From Hypericum androsaemum (taxonomy: Eukaryota; Streptophyta; Magnoliopsida; Malpighiales; Hypericaceae): a stretch of 64,000 bases of DNA. The translations under genes were made by a program, and so were the position numbers. The stretch is from the NCBI GenBank assembly GCA_963995505.1, contig OZ023188.1:1426001-1490000 (forward strand), given 5' to 3'. The notes beneath the pieces were generated by a model. It ran no database searches and was not told the DNA's origin. It was given only the letters and a program-made list of their open reading frames with translations. Position 1 is the stretch's first letter, and every line of letters begins with the position of its first letter. Positions 31,263 through 47,432 of this stretch are shown piece by piece.

Positions 31263-31866
31263 TAGGAAGGCCAGCCTCAGTGGAGCTCTCTCGAATTGGA
31301 TGGGTCTTATGCCTATTAAAGTTTTAGTTCGCAAAATCTGGTTCTCCATTTTTTTTCCTCCATGATTTGGAGCATTTGGCTGCTAAGAAACGAGGTCATC
31401 TTCCGCGACACCATTCCTAATGTTGGGACTCTCATCACGACCATCCAGAGGAGAGCGTCGGAATGGGAGATTTGGTCAAACTCCAGAGAAGTCTGCTGCA
31501 AACAAGATCTATCAATGGTGATTCAAAGTCTTTTGAGATAATCTCTGGGCCGCTCGCTTGTCTCCTCTGGCCTCCTTTCGGATTTTTAGACCTGGCCTCC
31601 TTAGATTCACTGGAAATTCCATCCACGTAGCCCAATTGCCGTTTAGTCTCTCTTGCCAGGGCCGAGTTATACCATTCTTGCCTTTTTCAAAGCAATTATG
31701 GTCTTTTGTATAGGCGATTCAGGGGCTTTTGCTCCTCTCCTCACCCTTTCTGTATAGGTGATTCAGGGGCTTTTGCTCCTCTCCTCGCCCTTTCTGTATA
31801 AATGTACATATTACATATATATACTCTTTTTATATCAATACATTCTACCTTTTCCAAAAAAATACA
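31263..31866 (+). mobile_element. LINE 3' end fragment, copy A
   Basis: Same 5'-truncated LINE as at 1512-2067, with identical junctions: CDPK exon remnant AGGAAGGCC on the left and an A-run (31855-31863) joined to ACAACCACTCATCC of the ALMT upstream region on the right. In the 3'UTR a 44-bp unit (GGTGATTCAGGGGCTTTTGC and following) is tandemly duplicated at 31716-31800, where copy C has it once. Confidence 0.78.
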
Positions 31867-34440
31867 ACCACTCATCCTATTAGGAGACATTTTACATGGT
31901 GACACATGAAATTGCAATGTTTTTGGATTCTAAAATTCTCCACATCCAACCAAGCATGCATTATTGATAAGCTTAAAGCATCTATTTTATCCCCACGAGG
32001 TTTTTAGTTCCATCTTCTCTTGTATTATTGCAGCATTATTCTCCTCCTCTATTTCTCTCCTCCTACTTGCACTTCATTAGTCACAACTAGCTAGAATTGC
32101 ACCTCCTTAAATTGCACCCTTCACTCCAAAAACACTTGCCAGCTCCAACACCAACCTACTCCCTTACTTCCGAAAAATACTTCAAGACGGGTAACTCAAA
32201 GCAAGGTACTATAATACTTGATTGGAGAATGAATGGGAAAAAGGGCAGTCTCGAGATTCGAATTCCAGCCACCAAGATCAAGGAGATATGTAATATCTTA
32301 CTCTTTAGATTATATTTTTTCAACTTAAGTGAAGTATACTTAGTCATAATAATATATTTGGATTAGTATTTGGAATAATATTTCTATGTAAATAGAGTGT
32401 TATGAAGATAGTTGGGTAAATTCGGACAGCAGTAGTACTACTTGGTAATTTGAGCACAACTTTCACAATTTTGCTCTAAATTTAACAAATAAATATGATT
32501 TGGAAACTAGATACATGGAGCTATAATTTATATGTTGACAAGTTTTGATAAAAATTAACGAAAACTAGTGAAAAATGAGGCTCAAGGTGCTGAATTCTGA
32601 TTAGACCACGTGGAAAAGGCAACCAATCACCTTTCACTACTTGTAAGTTAATTGAGATTAGTCAAAAATGTGAGTAATAGTTTATGCTTACTCACTCACA
32701 TGATTTTAAAGCTCAGAAATATTAAGAAAGAGGTAGAAAATTCTGGAACTCAGCCACAAAACGGAAGAGAAGAAAAAGGAAGAGAGAGAGAGAAGAAAGA
32801 GAAAGAAGCAGGTTAAGAAAGAATGACCTGGTAAGCTATCATCCGCTTTAATTTGGACTTTTATCTCTTCATAAAAGTTGTAGATAACTCAACTAACTTT
32901 CCAACGGTATATTATATGTTCAATTTGGATGAAGAAATCAATAGAAAATTAATTTTGAATTAGAGACTAATAATTAGAGTATACAAGTGAGCTAGTGGGA
33001 AAAGAAGTATTCGGTAAGTACCTTTTTGCTTCGAACTGGACTTTAAGTTCTTGATGAAAGTTGTAGAGGACTTCAAGATCTTTCTAATCATATATTATAT
33101 GTCATAATTTGATTATGAAATCAGCCTAGAATATATTTTGGACAATGGACTATTTGCTGGGGGTATACAGTCGAGGTAGTTGGAAATAAGGGTTTGGTAA
33201 GTCTATTTGAACTCCGAATTTGACTTTGGTATCTTCATACAGATTGTAGAAGACTTAAAGAGTTTTTTAATAGTATATTATATGTCTAATTTAGATAAAC
33301 TAATCATCCTCAAAGCATGATTGGAAGATGGACTATCTGCCTGTGTTCTGAATTGAGGTGGTTTGAGAGTAAGGACTTGGTAAGTGAATTATTTGGAATT
33401 CTAAATTAGTTTTTGGACTTGGTGAGATAATGAAAGAATAGAGTAATAATATTTTGAAGAAGATATGGGCTTGTTTTTGTATAATATCAAGTTATATGAG
33501 TTATTTACCGAAGTTAGAAGCGATTGAGCTTATCGTGTGCCCGGTATGTAATTTGGTTGGAGAAGTGAGGAGTTGACCTCATCTTGTATACTGGAATTGT
33601 TGTACAAATCATGTAAGGCTCCCTCAAGGTTCTTTGTGAAGAAAATAATCTTGGAAAGACGGTTGGACGAAGGTCCAAAGTGAAAAGAGGATTGCATCGA
33701 GGAATAAGCATTCGTCGGACGGCCTCCATTAGGGTAAGCATATAGATCATGACAACTTTGGTTTGTTTGGTATATGTGCATGTTTCAGATCTTAAGTATG
33801 TGCGTCTCATGCATATGAGTTTTGGTTATGAAGTGGTCATATGTGCTTATGTGACATGTTTGGTCATATTTGGATTGGTGGGTGAAATATGTTGCATATG
33901 TGTGTGGTCAGCTAGAGAATATGTGTTTCCTAGCTTGGGGCCGATTTGTGTGTGTATGACATGTCCATTTAGCAGCTCTGTAACCACCGTGTCCATTTTG
34001 ATCCTGGGGTAAATATAAAGAATAATTCCTAGAGATTTTGACATGTATGATTTTGTGAGATTAAGTTATGTTTGAGGCTGGCTAAACCCGTTTTGTGTTG
34101 CAAACATGTTAGTGCCGGTCACTGACCCCGAATTTGAGTCGTGACAAGATAGGAGGTGGCAGAACCGCTAGTTTCAAGAATGGTGGAATTTACGATATGG
34201 GTTTCTCTTGCAAGGCTTGGGTTTGGAGTGCATGGGAATTTGCAAAAGAGGACACTAATAGGGTAACATTTTCACTCAAAATGGGACTGGCGGTTCTATT
34301 AGTGTTCTTGCTTATACTGTTCCAGGCACCTTAAGATATATTTGGGACCAGCATCATTTGGTCTATTCTTACAGTCGCCATCATGTTCGAATATACAGTC
34401 GGTATGCATGCCGCCACTCATCGACTAAGGTTTGTATTCA
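31867..34440 (+). pseudogene. ALMT exon 1 fragment, copy A, split by a solo LTR
   Basis: The upstream region (31867-32228) and the first 20 codons of exon 1 (from about 32229, MNGKKGSLEIRIPATKIK) match the intact ALMT. The exon is then interrupted at 32289-34146 and resumes at 34147 with AGATAGGAGGTGGC up to EYTVG near 34401. In the second half, TATGATATATTTGG of the intact gene has become TAAGATATATTTGG, a nonsense change after FQAP. Exons 2-6 are absent. Confidence 0.9.
32289..34146. mobile_element. Solo LTR (gypsy-like), AGATA target duplication
   Basis: A 1858-bp unit starts TGTAATATCTTA and ends GAGTCGTGACA, with the direct repeat AGATA on both sides (32284-32288 and 34147-34151). TGTAAT...GTGACA ends are typical of plant Ty3/gypsy LTRs. 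It contains three degenerate repeats of about 180 bp (near 32840, 33020 and 33200), each with a CTTCATAAAAGTTGTAGA-like stretch followed by a TATATTATATGT-like stretch. No internal coding region exists, so it is a solo LTR. Confidence 0.87.
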
Positions 34441-35889
34441 CTGGTTTGATTTGTCAAAATCCACGCCAAAACTTTTTCATCGAGTAATCTAATTTTAAGT
34501 CGATTAACATTTTTAAAAAGTACCAAAATTTAATCAATAAATATTTAATAGTTTACAAATAGTTTAAAATCGAAATCTCTTGTTAAATATAATATCACCA
34601 CCAATTGAAATTTTTAGAATTATCACAAATTGATATTGATTGTTTGTAAATGCACACGCAATTTTTGTTTGTTAATATTATCTGGTATCGAGAACTATGA
34701 GGGTAATTAATCCAAATTAGAATAGGATGAAATTTTTTAGAGATGACAAAATTCTTTTAACAAATATTTAATACTAGTATATTTTTAAAATTTTAAATTT
34801 GAGACCTCATTAAAATACAATGATTTTCTGATACCAATGGTTTGATAGAAATTTATTTTAAAAAGAGAACAGAAGCAGAAAAAGTCAATACATTTACTTA
34901 AGAATTTAATTTTAAATATACTTTTCGATGAAAAAGGCTATTTTGAATTTATGTTGCTTCGTAAATGAACACGTCAGATATTGTCCAGAGTATGATTTTT
35001 GTCTCTATAGTATATAATAAAAAAGTGTTTAGGAAAATTGCAAGGTGCTCGATCTAGACAACTTAAACGATGTAATTGATAAATGAGTTAATAGTGCAAT
35101 AGTAGTTAACATTCTGGTTAATCTATCATGTAATTTATGTAGCACGGTGCTATTCTGATGTATTACTCTTTGTCGATTTCTCTATTTAATTTATGAAATT
35201 ATGTTTTTCCCCTAAAAAAAAATCTGACTCTGATTTCACGGATTTCAAAGCTCATAAATTAATAGTAGTAAATCCAAATTGAGTTAAATCTCATCAATAA
35301 AAAGAATAATTAAAAAATTTATAATATTAAATTTGATTCAAAAAAGTGATCGGAAAAAATTTCGCAGCTTCCGGAAAAAATATATCTTTAAGCATCAGCA
35401 AAAGTATGAAATTTCCCTCATGGGTCTCGGTCTCAATGGTTTGGCAACCACCAAGCTGGTGGTGCATTCAGACCCTTTTTTTTAATCAATTTTTTCTTCA
35501 AAATTTAACATGAAATTTCATCGGTGACATTATTATGTCGAAACTATATTTTATTTAGATATTTATTAAATTAATCAATTCAAATTTGAGTTGAATTGTA
35601 CTAAAATGAGCAACGAAGTTACCATTACCAAATTCAAACTATTGTGAGTATGCTTTTTGTCTCTGTAGTATATAATAAAAAAGTGTTTAGGAAAATTGCA
35701 AGGTGCTTGATTTAGACAACTTAAACGATGTAATTGATAAATGAGTTAATAGTGCAACAGTAGTTAAGATTCTGGTTAATCTATCATTAGCACGGTGCTA
35801 TTCTGAGACTCTCAAGTCCCAATTCTATGTAGATTAACTAATACGTGGACTAAGTTAATCCAACTCAATAATTAATTTATGTAGCACGA
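34441..35889. other. AT-rich flank, copy A, with internal duplication
   Basis: Collinear with 2760-3540 of copy C, but longer. The segment near 35005-35120 is repeated at 35655-35800, so about 650 bp were duplicated or inserted here. No gene was seen. Confidence 0.6.
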
Positions 35890-38064
35890 TTTGGCTGAAG
35901 GCCCCTTTAAATCGGCGATTTCGTTTACATATGCCTTATTGATACCCAAAACATTATTTTTGCTCCTCTACAATGCCATCCCCCATGTTAACCCCTTTGG
36001 TACTAGGCCTCGCCTTCCCGACAGACCTCTTGGTAATTTTGCCATCTTCAAATGCTATTTGACAAAAATACCCTTCCTCTTGTTTATATAAAAAAGGAGG
36101 AGCCCTAGCTTTCACATTTCACACTTCTCCCCTTTTGCTCCTTCATTTGCTCTACTTGCCTTCTTCCTCCTCTATCATTGACGCGGTTAAAGGCACTTCG
36201 GGGTGAGCAAGGCCGTTCTTCTTTCGGGTTAGTGCATTCTTCCTTCTCCTTAATCCCGATATTATGCCGCCCTTAATCTAACCGCCGATTCTTCTTCCTT
36301 CGAATCTAGGGCAGCCCCGAATTCGAGCAGCCTTGGTTTCCTTCTCTCACGGCCTTCCTTGCTTCGTTCTTGGCTCGTTCGTCTTCGCTCTCTTTTGAAC
36401 ACTTCCTTGAAAAGGTATGATGAAAAGCCTTGTTAATGTGCACTCCATTTGTTTGTAGAAAATGATTTCCTAAATCTCGTACAACAATACTAAGTCACCA
36501 TCCACACTAGTTATCCACAGTAACACGGATAATTAACTCCAATTAAAATGAACGGTACTAGTGAAACTTACCTAGGACTTCCGAAATTCCACTTTCCCTC
36601 CTAATTGCATTGAATTTTTAATTTCCAATTTCGTCTCCCCGCTATATGTCGTCTTGTTTGCTTCGAGTCATCAGGCTAACTCCAATGGTTGCTTCCTCTC
36701 CGGTCGGCACCCAACCGACTCCTATGGTCACCACCTCTTAAAAGCCCCATCGCACTATCTCGCATGTAGCTCAAGCACCGCCTGAAGTTATTTTGCCTCC
36801 AGCTCAACTGACTGCTTCTCCTAATGGCTCAGTATCAGAAGAGGACAACTCTGACCTGATATGTCTTTGACATCGCCTCTTTACTCCAAGCTGGCTCTGG
36901 CTAACACTTGACAGGATGTCTTTGACGCGGTGACGCCTAACCGACCAAAGAAGCAGATTCGGCTTTCGATACCTTGTGACCCACAACTGAGCTTCAAAGC
37001 TGTTGAGACACCTCTACTTCTGCTACCAAGTTTTGTAAAGTCTTGGCTTGCTTCCTTCGCACCGTCCGTGTCTCAGAAGATTACGACCTCAGTAAGGAGC
37101 CTCCTTTGAAGTACGCGAAGCTCTCAAATATCTGAAGTCACAGGAACCAGACCTTGCTCCTCCAGGTGAACTTGAGCTCACACTTGACTTGAGCAAAGAC
37201 CATGCTGGTACCTTAAGCAGGTAACCACCTTTACTCTCTGGCAACCTTCTTAGCATAGCATATACGCATCACCAGGAATACCTCCGGATCCTCCCTGCTC
37301 AGAAAGAAGCAGCTGCTACTGAGAAAGCCTTCAAGGACGCCGAGACTATCCTCAAATCTCAACGAGGCACATTCAAGTCGATCAAAAATCATTGGAAGGA
37401 GTAAAAGCGAGCACTCGAGGCCAAAGCTGATGAACTGGTCAAGCGAGCAACCTCTGCACGAAACCTGGCCAGTTCATTAGCTATAGTCTCGAGTGCTCGC
37501 TTTTCCTCCCGCTAATGGTTTTTGACCGACATGAATGTGTCTCGTTGAGATTTGAAGTTAGTCTCGGCGTCTTTGAAGTCATTCTCAGCAGCAGCTGCTT
37601 CTCCTTTCTGAGCAGGGAGGGTCCGGACGTATTCCTAGTGATGCTTGTACCTGTGAGGAAGAAGGTTAGCGCAAAGTATATGCTATGCTAAGAAGATTGT
37701 AAGAGAGTAAAAGAGGTTACCTGCTTAGGGTACCAGCAAGCTTGGCTCAACTCAAGTGCCACCTCAAGTTCACCAGAAGCAAGGCCAGATTTTTGTGACT
37801 TCAGATATTCGAGAGCTTCACGTATTTCAAGCGGAGGCTCCTGATTGAATTTGTAATCTTTCGAGTCACGGATGGTGCGAAGGGAGCAAGCCAATACTTT
37901 ACAGAACTTGTAGCCAGAGCAGGAGGTTGCTCAATGACTAGGACGCTCGGTGTTGGGTCACAAGGGGTCGAAAGCCAGATCTGCTTCTCTGGTTGGTTAG
38001 GCGTCAAAGACATCCTGTTATAACTAGGTGTTAGCAAGAGCCAGCTTGGAGTAAATGGGTGATG
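35890..38064 (+). mobile_element. Palindromic gene-family element, copy A
   Basis: The element begins in the same flank as copy C. It contains a promoter/leader with TATATAAAA near 36085, a leader matching 14540-15120, a damaged exon 1 (from ATGTCGTCTTGTTTGCTT at about 36646, with an internal deletion), exon 2 from about 36916 (NRPKKQIRLSIP in frame pieces) and exon 3 up to 37440. It then folds back: 37465-38064 is the inverse complement of 36868-37440. Frames are broken by several indels, so no protein is expected. Confidence 0.82.
36868..38064. repeat. 1.2-kb palindrome, tail-to-tail (copy A)
   Basis: Arms 36868-37440 and 37465-38064 with a 24-bp spacer. Inner edges are GCACTCGAGGCCAAAGCTGA and CTATAGTCTCGAGTGC; outer edges are TTTACTCCAAGCTGGCTCT and its complement near 38050. 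Arms have diverged by point changes and small indels, more than in copy D. Confidence 0.88.
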
Positions 38065-38069
38065 TTACT

Positions 38070-38880
38070 TTCTGAATTTTGGATAGCGCTTGTTCTTTTT
38101 ATATGACGCCCAAGAGAGGATGGTTCGACACTTACAAGTTCGTTGATTTTAGTATGGAGACTATAGGTGATAGTTCTACTTGTAGAATTGCTGGCATAGG
38201 TGATATCTGAATCAAGATGTGGGATGGTGTTGAGAGAAAGTTGTGTGGTGTTGGCATGTTCTGAAGTTTGAGAGGAATTTGATCTCATTAGGAGCCTTGG
38301 ATTATAGTGGGTACAACTATAAGGTTGTAGGCGGGCTAATCGAGGTAGAGAAGGATGTTATGGTGGTGATGAACGGTGAAAAGGATGCTAGAAATACCAA
38401 CATGTTATTAGGGAGCACAGTTGTCGGTGGAGTCACATCATTGGGTTGGGATGGAGAGGGAAAAAGCTCAGGTCATGTGAGGTTAGATCATCTGAGTAAG
38501 CAAAGACTTGACATGAATGGTTTGAGTGCAGTTGAGATTCACAGAGATATTGTTAGCAAGGCTCCGATATGGCTGTTTATAGGCACATATAAAATGGTGT
38601 CGGGTAGGTTTGGCATTGGTTATGCAAAGCCGTTTGTGATACCACGGGCAAATCAGATATCTCACTCCAGGATGAGCGGTGAAGTTTTAACATATAGAGG
38701 GTTCTACTTGGTAGAACAAAAGGCTGCCCATTGTATGCTATGGTTCGTAGCATAGGTTCGAGGCAAAAAAGGTCCAACATAGAAGAATTTTGAGGTTGTG
38801 GAGGATGGGGGTGACCGAAAAATAGAAGGAGCATCTATTGGTCACGATGTTGCTTCGGCAGGTGAACTTGCAAGTTGGGG
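38070..38880 (+). pseudogene. copia-type pol fragment (gag-pre-integrase region)
   Basis: The plus strand reads TPKRGWFDTYKFVD, then RNLISLGALDYSGYNYK, VEKDVMVVMNGEKDARN, MLLGSTVVGGVTS and VRLDHLSKQ, the protease-to-integrase linker with the altered zinc-finger approach (the L-GHLS block is changed to LDHLS). There are stop codons before RNLISL and unrelated sequence after about 38560. It has neither LTRs nor other pol domains. It directly abuts the palindromic element. Confidence 0.82.
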
Positions 38881-39062
38881 TTCGATGGAGTTTGGAGGGA
38901 ATGCTCCAGGCAAGCTCAGGAAATACTCAGGCTTGGAGGATGTCTCCAAGTGATTGAACAAATGTGGAGAGGCGAATATGCCAAACACCAGGGGTCTGAC
39001 AGTAATTTTCCCCAAAATTAGTCCTTTCTTTTTCTTTTTTGAGAGAAAAAAAGGGTAAAAAA

Positions 39063-39440
39063 TGGCAAGTAGTAGCAGGAGACCGAACAAGAGGAAGCTG
39101 GTCTCATTGTCCGACGTGTTGGGGGAGGAGGAGGGAGGAGCAACAACCGGAGCCGGCGATTTCTACCGATTGAAGGTGCTCCTCCCGAACGGCACCGCGG
39201 TGGGGCTCCAGCTCCCTGTTGACCCAGGAGTTTGAGAAATGAGGCTCGGGAAGTTCATCCTCCTCGTCCAGGGGGAGTACTATGTCTCTGATAGACGACA
39301 GTCCTGTATCAACTGAAAGAGTCCCAGGTTGTTCCTCTAAGACGCCGAGGACACCACCATTCGTAGTCATGTCGTGCTTTCAGACTTTGGGACCAATAAA
39401 TGCCACATCCTTAGGCTTCATGTGAGTGTCTGAAATTGTA
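39063..39440 (+). pseudogene. GMI1-like first-exon fragment, second copy
   Basis: Begins MASSSRRPNKRKLVSLSDVL, then FYRLKVLLPNGTAVGLQL, and matches the start exon of the copy at 20943-21260 in inverted orientation. Homology runs through the donor and into intron 1 (GGAGACTTTAGGTTCAAA at 39449 against its complement near 20895). Several in-frame stops are present (after VDPGV, in the CINWKSP block and before DAEDT). It keeps the ATG and acidic start that the other copy has lost. Only this exon remains. Confidence 0.85.
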
Positions 39441-39479
39441 AAGTCGGAGACTTTAGGTTCAAAGTTGCCAACTTTAGGT

Positions 39480-40700
39480 ATTCCAAATTTGTATTACGAA
39501 ACCCTGGAAGGGTTAGGGTTTTGCCCCGAAACTAGCTTAAATAGAGGCTCGGACCACCTCATTCTGCCATCCTAGAGAAACCCACGAAATTCTAACTTTC
39601 TGTGAAGCTGAGGAACAAAATCTGACTCGGGAGAACGTGTTAGGAGAAGGCAAAATCATATGGGAATCATCGGAGGTGGAGGGTAAGTCTTTAACACCAT
39701 TTTCATAAAAAACTGAGTTGTACCATTAGAAGAGAACTCACATGTACACCCTTACTGAAGGTGTTAAGAACGGATCAACCGATGCATCCACTTCGAGGGG
39801 ACCGGTCGGATCGGGAAGGAAAGGGTAAGCTTCCTAAGCAACCTTGTATTTTCGGATGGTAAGGATTAATGGAGGATCTTTCGAAAAAGCTTAGAGATTA
39901 GGAACAACATCAAGTAAGTGGATGTTGTTAATATTCATTTCGTATGATTCTCATTTCTGAGACTTGGGAGTAAACAAATCGAGGTATGGAAAGTTCTGAT
40001 GTCTGTATGGTTTCGTATGGTTTATTTGACTCGTATATGATTCCTGTTTTGTACTGTTCTTCGATCCGATTTAAATTTGTTAATAAGTTTCGATCGGTTC
40101 CTGATATGATTTGATATGTCCTAATACGTTATGATATGATCTGATATGTTCCGATATGATATGACATGCGAGATTATTCTCATGTCCTTTTGGGCCTCGT
40201 GGTTTGTACACATTCTATAAGGGGGCTACTGGGTAACCCTAGATGTGTACGATCGAATGTACGGGGAGCGTGGGAACTATCCAGGCTCATGGAGGGGATA
40301 CTCTATCATCATATGGGCCCGCAACACGGGAACGAAAGAGAATTTATCTATGCCCCACAAGAATTCCGACATGGTTCTGTTAGGCTCTGGAGTCCTATTC
40401 TGTTAGTTGGTTAAGATAGTCGGATAAGTGACCTCCGTACGGTTCTGAAAAGCTTGACAGTGTATTTGTGTTCGAAAACTGTATTTGTTCCGATTTTGTT
40501 TTGCTCCACTTATTGGGTTAAATCAACTCATTCGTTCTTATGTTATGTGTTTCAGATTGATCCGGAGGGGTTCGGGATCGGAAGTAGGTTCGTAGAGGAC
40601 TTCCGTTGCATGCATCATCACGTTTCCCTTTCAATAATAATGATCAACGTTTTTTCAGAATTTTAGTATTCTCGTTATGATGACAGTTTCATTGTTTCAA
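39480..40700 (+). mobile_element. LTR-like tract with TGATATG repeats
   Basis: Contains a TAAATAGAGG promoter-like string (39538), a splice-leader-like stretch, a run of GATATGATTTGATATG-type repeats (40088-40170) and text typical of gypsy LTRs (GGGGGCTACTGGGTAACCC region). No TG/CA ends or target duplication could be fixed. No protein-coding content was found. Confidence 0.4.
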
Positions 40701-41666
40701 TTCAATAAATAATCTGGATAATTCGATTTTGGCTGCGTAGCACACACAGAGAGGATTGTGCTACATTCTTGGGTCTGAAGAGCCGCCATCCAATATCCAT
40801 CCATATTCCTCCAAACCGGAAAGAACCCACCTCTACAAATATCTTCTCCTCTAATGGGTCACTACCAATCCAACTAAACAATACAAAGCTCAAGTCTTTC
40901 AACACACAAAAAAAGGCCAAGACTGGAACTTTAAGTTGCTGGTTTGATGAGCTTTACCTAAATTTGTTGGCTGTCCAATGCCAATACCAACCCCACTGCC
41001 GATGCCAAACACTTGGAGTAGTTTGAAAGAAAACGGATTCTCAATTCCAATTCTCTGCATTGGCCTTTGAACAATTAGATAGGAATCCAACTCCGATTCT
41101 AGTACATGTTCCTTCTCCTGTTTCAAAGATATTATCTTTTTTTTTGCTTTCTTCTCAAACTTGCTCCTCTCCAAGCTCAGCTAGCTCTAAATAGGAAAAG
41201 GAAAGACGTTCGCTTTCTTCTTTTGAAGTTCTCCAGAGTCCCTTTGGTGAGGAGGATTGGGCCTCCTGCAGGCCAGGAAAATATGGGCTAGTTGAGTCTG
41301 GACACGCGGCCGATTTGGCCCATATTGGACATTATGTGGTCCGTCCACCGCGTTTCATGGTGAACAATATCTCACAAGTCAAAATTTCGTCGATGAACAT
41401 CATTTAAGAAAATGTGTTGAAATTATCACACTATTAATTGTAAGTATGATGAGCTAATTTATAACTGTCAAAGACACACATATTAGTTACTTTAAAATTT
41501 TAGATTTATTTTAAGTTCTGTGTAAGATTATTAGTATTCAAATTTGAATTTTGTCCGTCCTAGATTCTATATCTTAAGATAGTATAACTTTTCTGCCAAT
41601 CAACTTTAAATATATATATATATATATATATAATCAAATTATAACTCGTGTAAATATGTATCAATT
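40701..41666. other. Intergenic, no gene seen
   Basis: Includes an inverted short pair GCGTAGCACA/TTGTGCTAC near 40735-40765 and an (AT)n run at 41609-41632. No convincing coding sequence. Confidence 0.4.
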
Positions 41667-43410
41667 TTGGCACACAGCCACCATTTTTTCCCCAAATTAC
41701 TGAAATTGGATGCAAGAAACGAAATTTCCTGGTCTTTGGCTATCTGGGTAGTTCCAGATTCTAGTAAAGTTCGAATCTTTGCGTTGGTCAATAACAACTC
41801 GGTATCAAATCAAATGGAACCAACTATTTTAATTTTATCTAGATCACCTGGTATCCGAATATCAACGTGACTAATCTAGATTCGAGCGGGCAGAACCAAC
41901 TACTTGCACTTACCATTGCAGCTGGAAAGTAGAACCAGAGCTTCTATCCTCCAAGCACTTCTAGCAGGTGATCAGACCCGAGATGGGATCGGGAAACAAT
42001 TTTTCTCTACATTACGCACTCTGTTTTACTTTATCTTGGTCAAAAAATGGAGTTGAGATCTTGGCTTAGGCTCTGTTTGGTTATATAACGAAATGGATTC
42101 GATTATTCGCACGGGCAAGTCTTGGTGCATTGTTCCTGCGGGGTCCCCATCAAGGTTCAATTCCAATTTAAATGTTTATCTACATGATACATGTACGGTG
42201 CATAACGTGATATTGTTAGTATCGGAAAAAATATTACATAGATTTTTTGGTTGATCTAAGATTTGATTGATGCACGTATTTTTATTAAAAATATTACTTT
42301 ATGAAAAAGTTGATATTGATATTTAGAACTAAAATATTTTTGTGAAAAAAATTTAGTTATTACGATAGATGAATTATTAATTTTTAATCCCGATTCAAAA
42401 TATTTTTTTATCAATTTAGACAGCATATTTTTAGAGAGGTTTATATATATAGCCAATTTTATTTTGAGAACTAGTAAGTAGTAATTCGACCAATAATAAA
42501 GTTATACAACATATTTTCTGTTGATCCTAGACTATTTTCCTTCTGTACCGACGTCAAATACTATCTCGAGTTCGTCCAAAAGCTTTGACCGGAACTTGGA
42601 GGACCGTCAGCTTATAGAGGAGGGTTCACTTGCTGACGAGGGACCAAATTGAAGGTGGCAAATCCTGGAATGGCTTCAGGTTCAAGACGTCTAATGGAAC
42701 TTGGAAACAGGTCGGTGATGACCATCTTAATATTACACTAATATGTCCGAACTCTCGAGTTCTGATGAGATCCAATTCATTAGCGTTCGTATGATCTCAC
42801 CCAATAATTTTGCTTATCTTGAGATAATGTCAACGACCAACTAGTACTACCTAGTCTGCTACGGGAGTTCTTTTTCTTATTTTTGTTTATTTCTTGGCAA
42901 GCATGACCAAAGAGAAAAATGACTAGCCAAGACTTGAAGAATTCGATCACCTGGCCGCATTGGTCGTGTGTGAGAGACGAGAACTATAGTAATTTGCAAT
43001 ATACGAGTGAACAAACATAACAAGTCAACCACGTTCTTGCCAAGGAAAAATCAATTGTCATGTTCGTAGTAGCAGAAACAGTTGGAGAAAGCTTCTGACA
43101 TGATTTTGGTGCAACCAGAAGAAAGGTTTCTACTCGAGCATGCAGGCGAACGATTAATACTATGATCACAGTCACTCACATCGGCATTTCGGAGAAGCGA
43201 TAATCATGCACGACGCGATAATCACACGTTGAGCAGCTCGATGAGTGAATTGCATCCGGGCTCGATGCAGTTTTAGCCCCTTGCTGTAATATAACCAAAT
43301 ACAAGATTTCCAGCAAACGATTTCGTTTCAGTGGGATGCAAGGTTGCTAATGCTATAAAAGAAGTGGAACCTTGGCTGAATACAGATGTGCCCATACTGA
43401 AGAAGTCTTC
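41667..43410. repeat. Segmental duplication: flank downstream of the CDPK gene, copy B
   Basis: The original context of the duplicated flank seen at 28693-30313. Presumably it contains the kinase 3'UTR near 43200-43410. No gene was found. Confidence 0.8.
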
Positions 43411-47360
<3,950 letters not shown>

Positions 47361-47408
47361 GGTCAACGCCTGGTCAAACTGGAAATTGGAAGTTCGGACA
47401 GTGTTAGG

Positions 47409-47432
47409 TCTCTCTCTCTCTCTCTCTCTCTT
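47409..47432. repeat. (CT)n microsatellite in the CDPK 5' leader
   Basis: About 12 CT units 50 bp upstream of the kinase start. On the transcribed strand it is a GA tract, common in plant 5'UTRs and promoters. Confidence 0.9.

Noticed and set aside
38243..38755. 170-codon frame as a stand-alone gene
   Set aside because: It is a piece of copia pol; the family continues upstream across stop codons and degenerates downstream.
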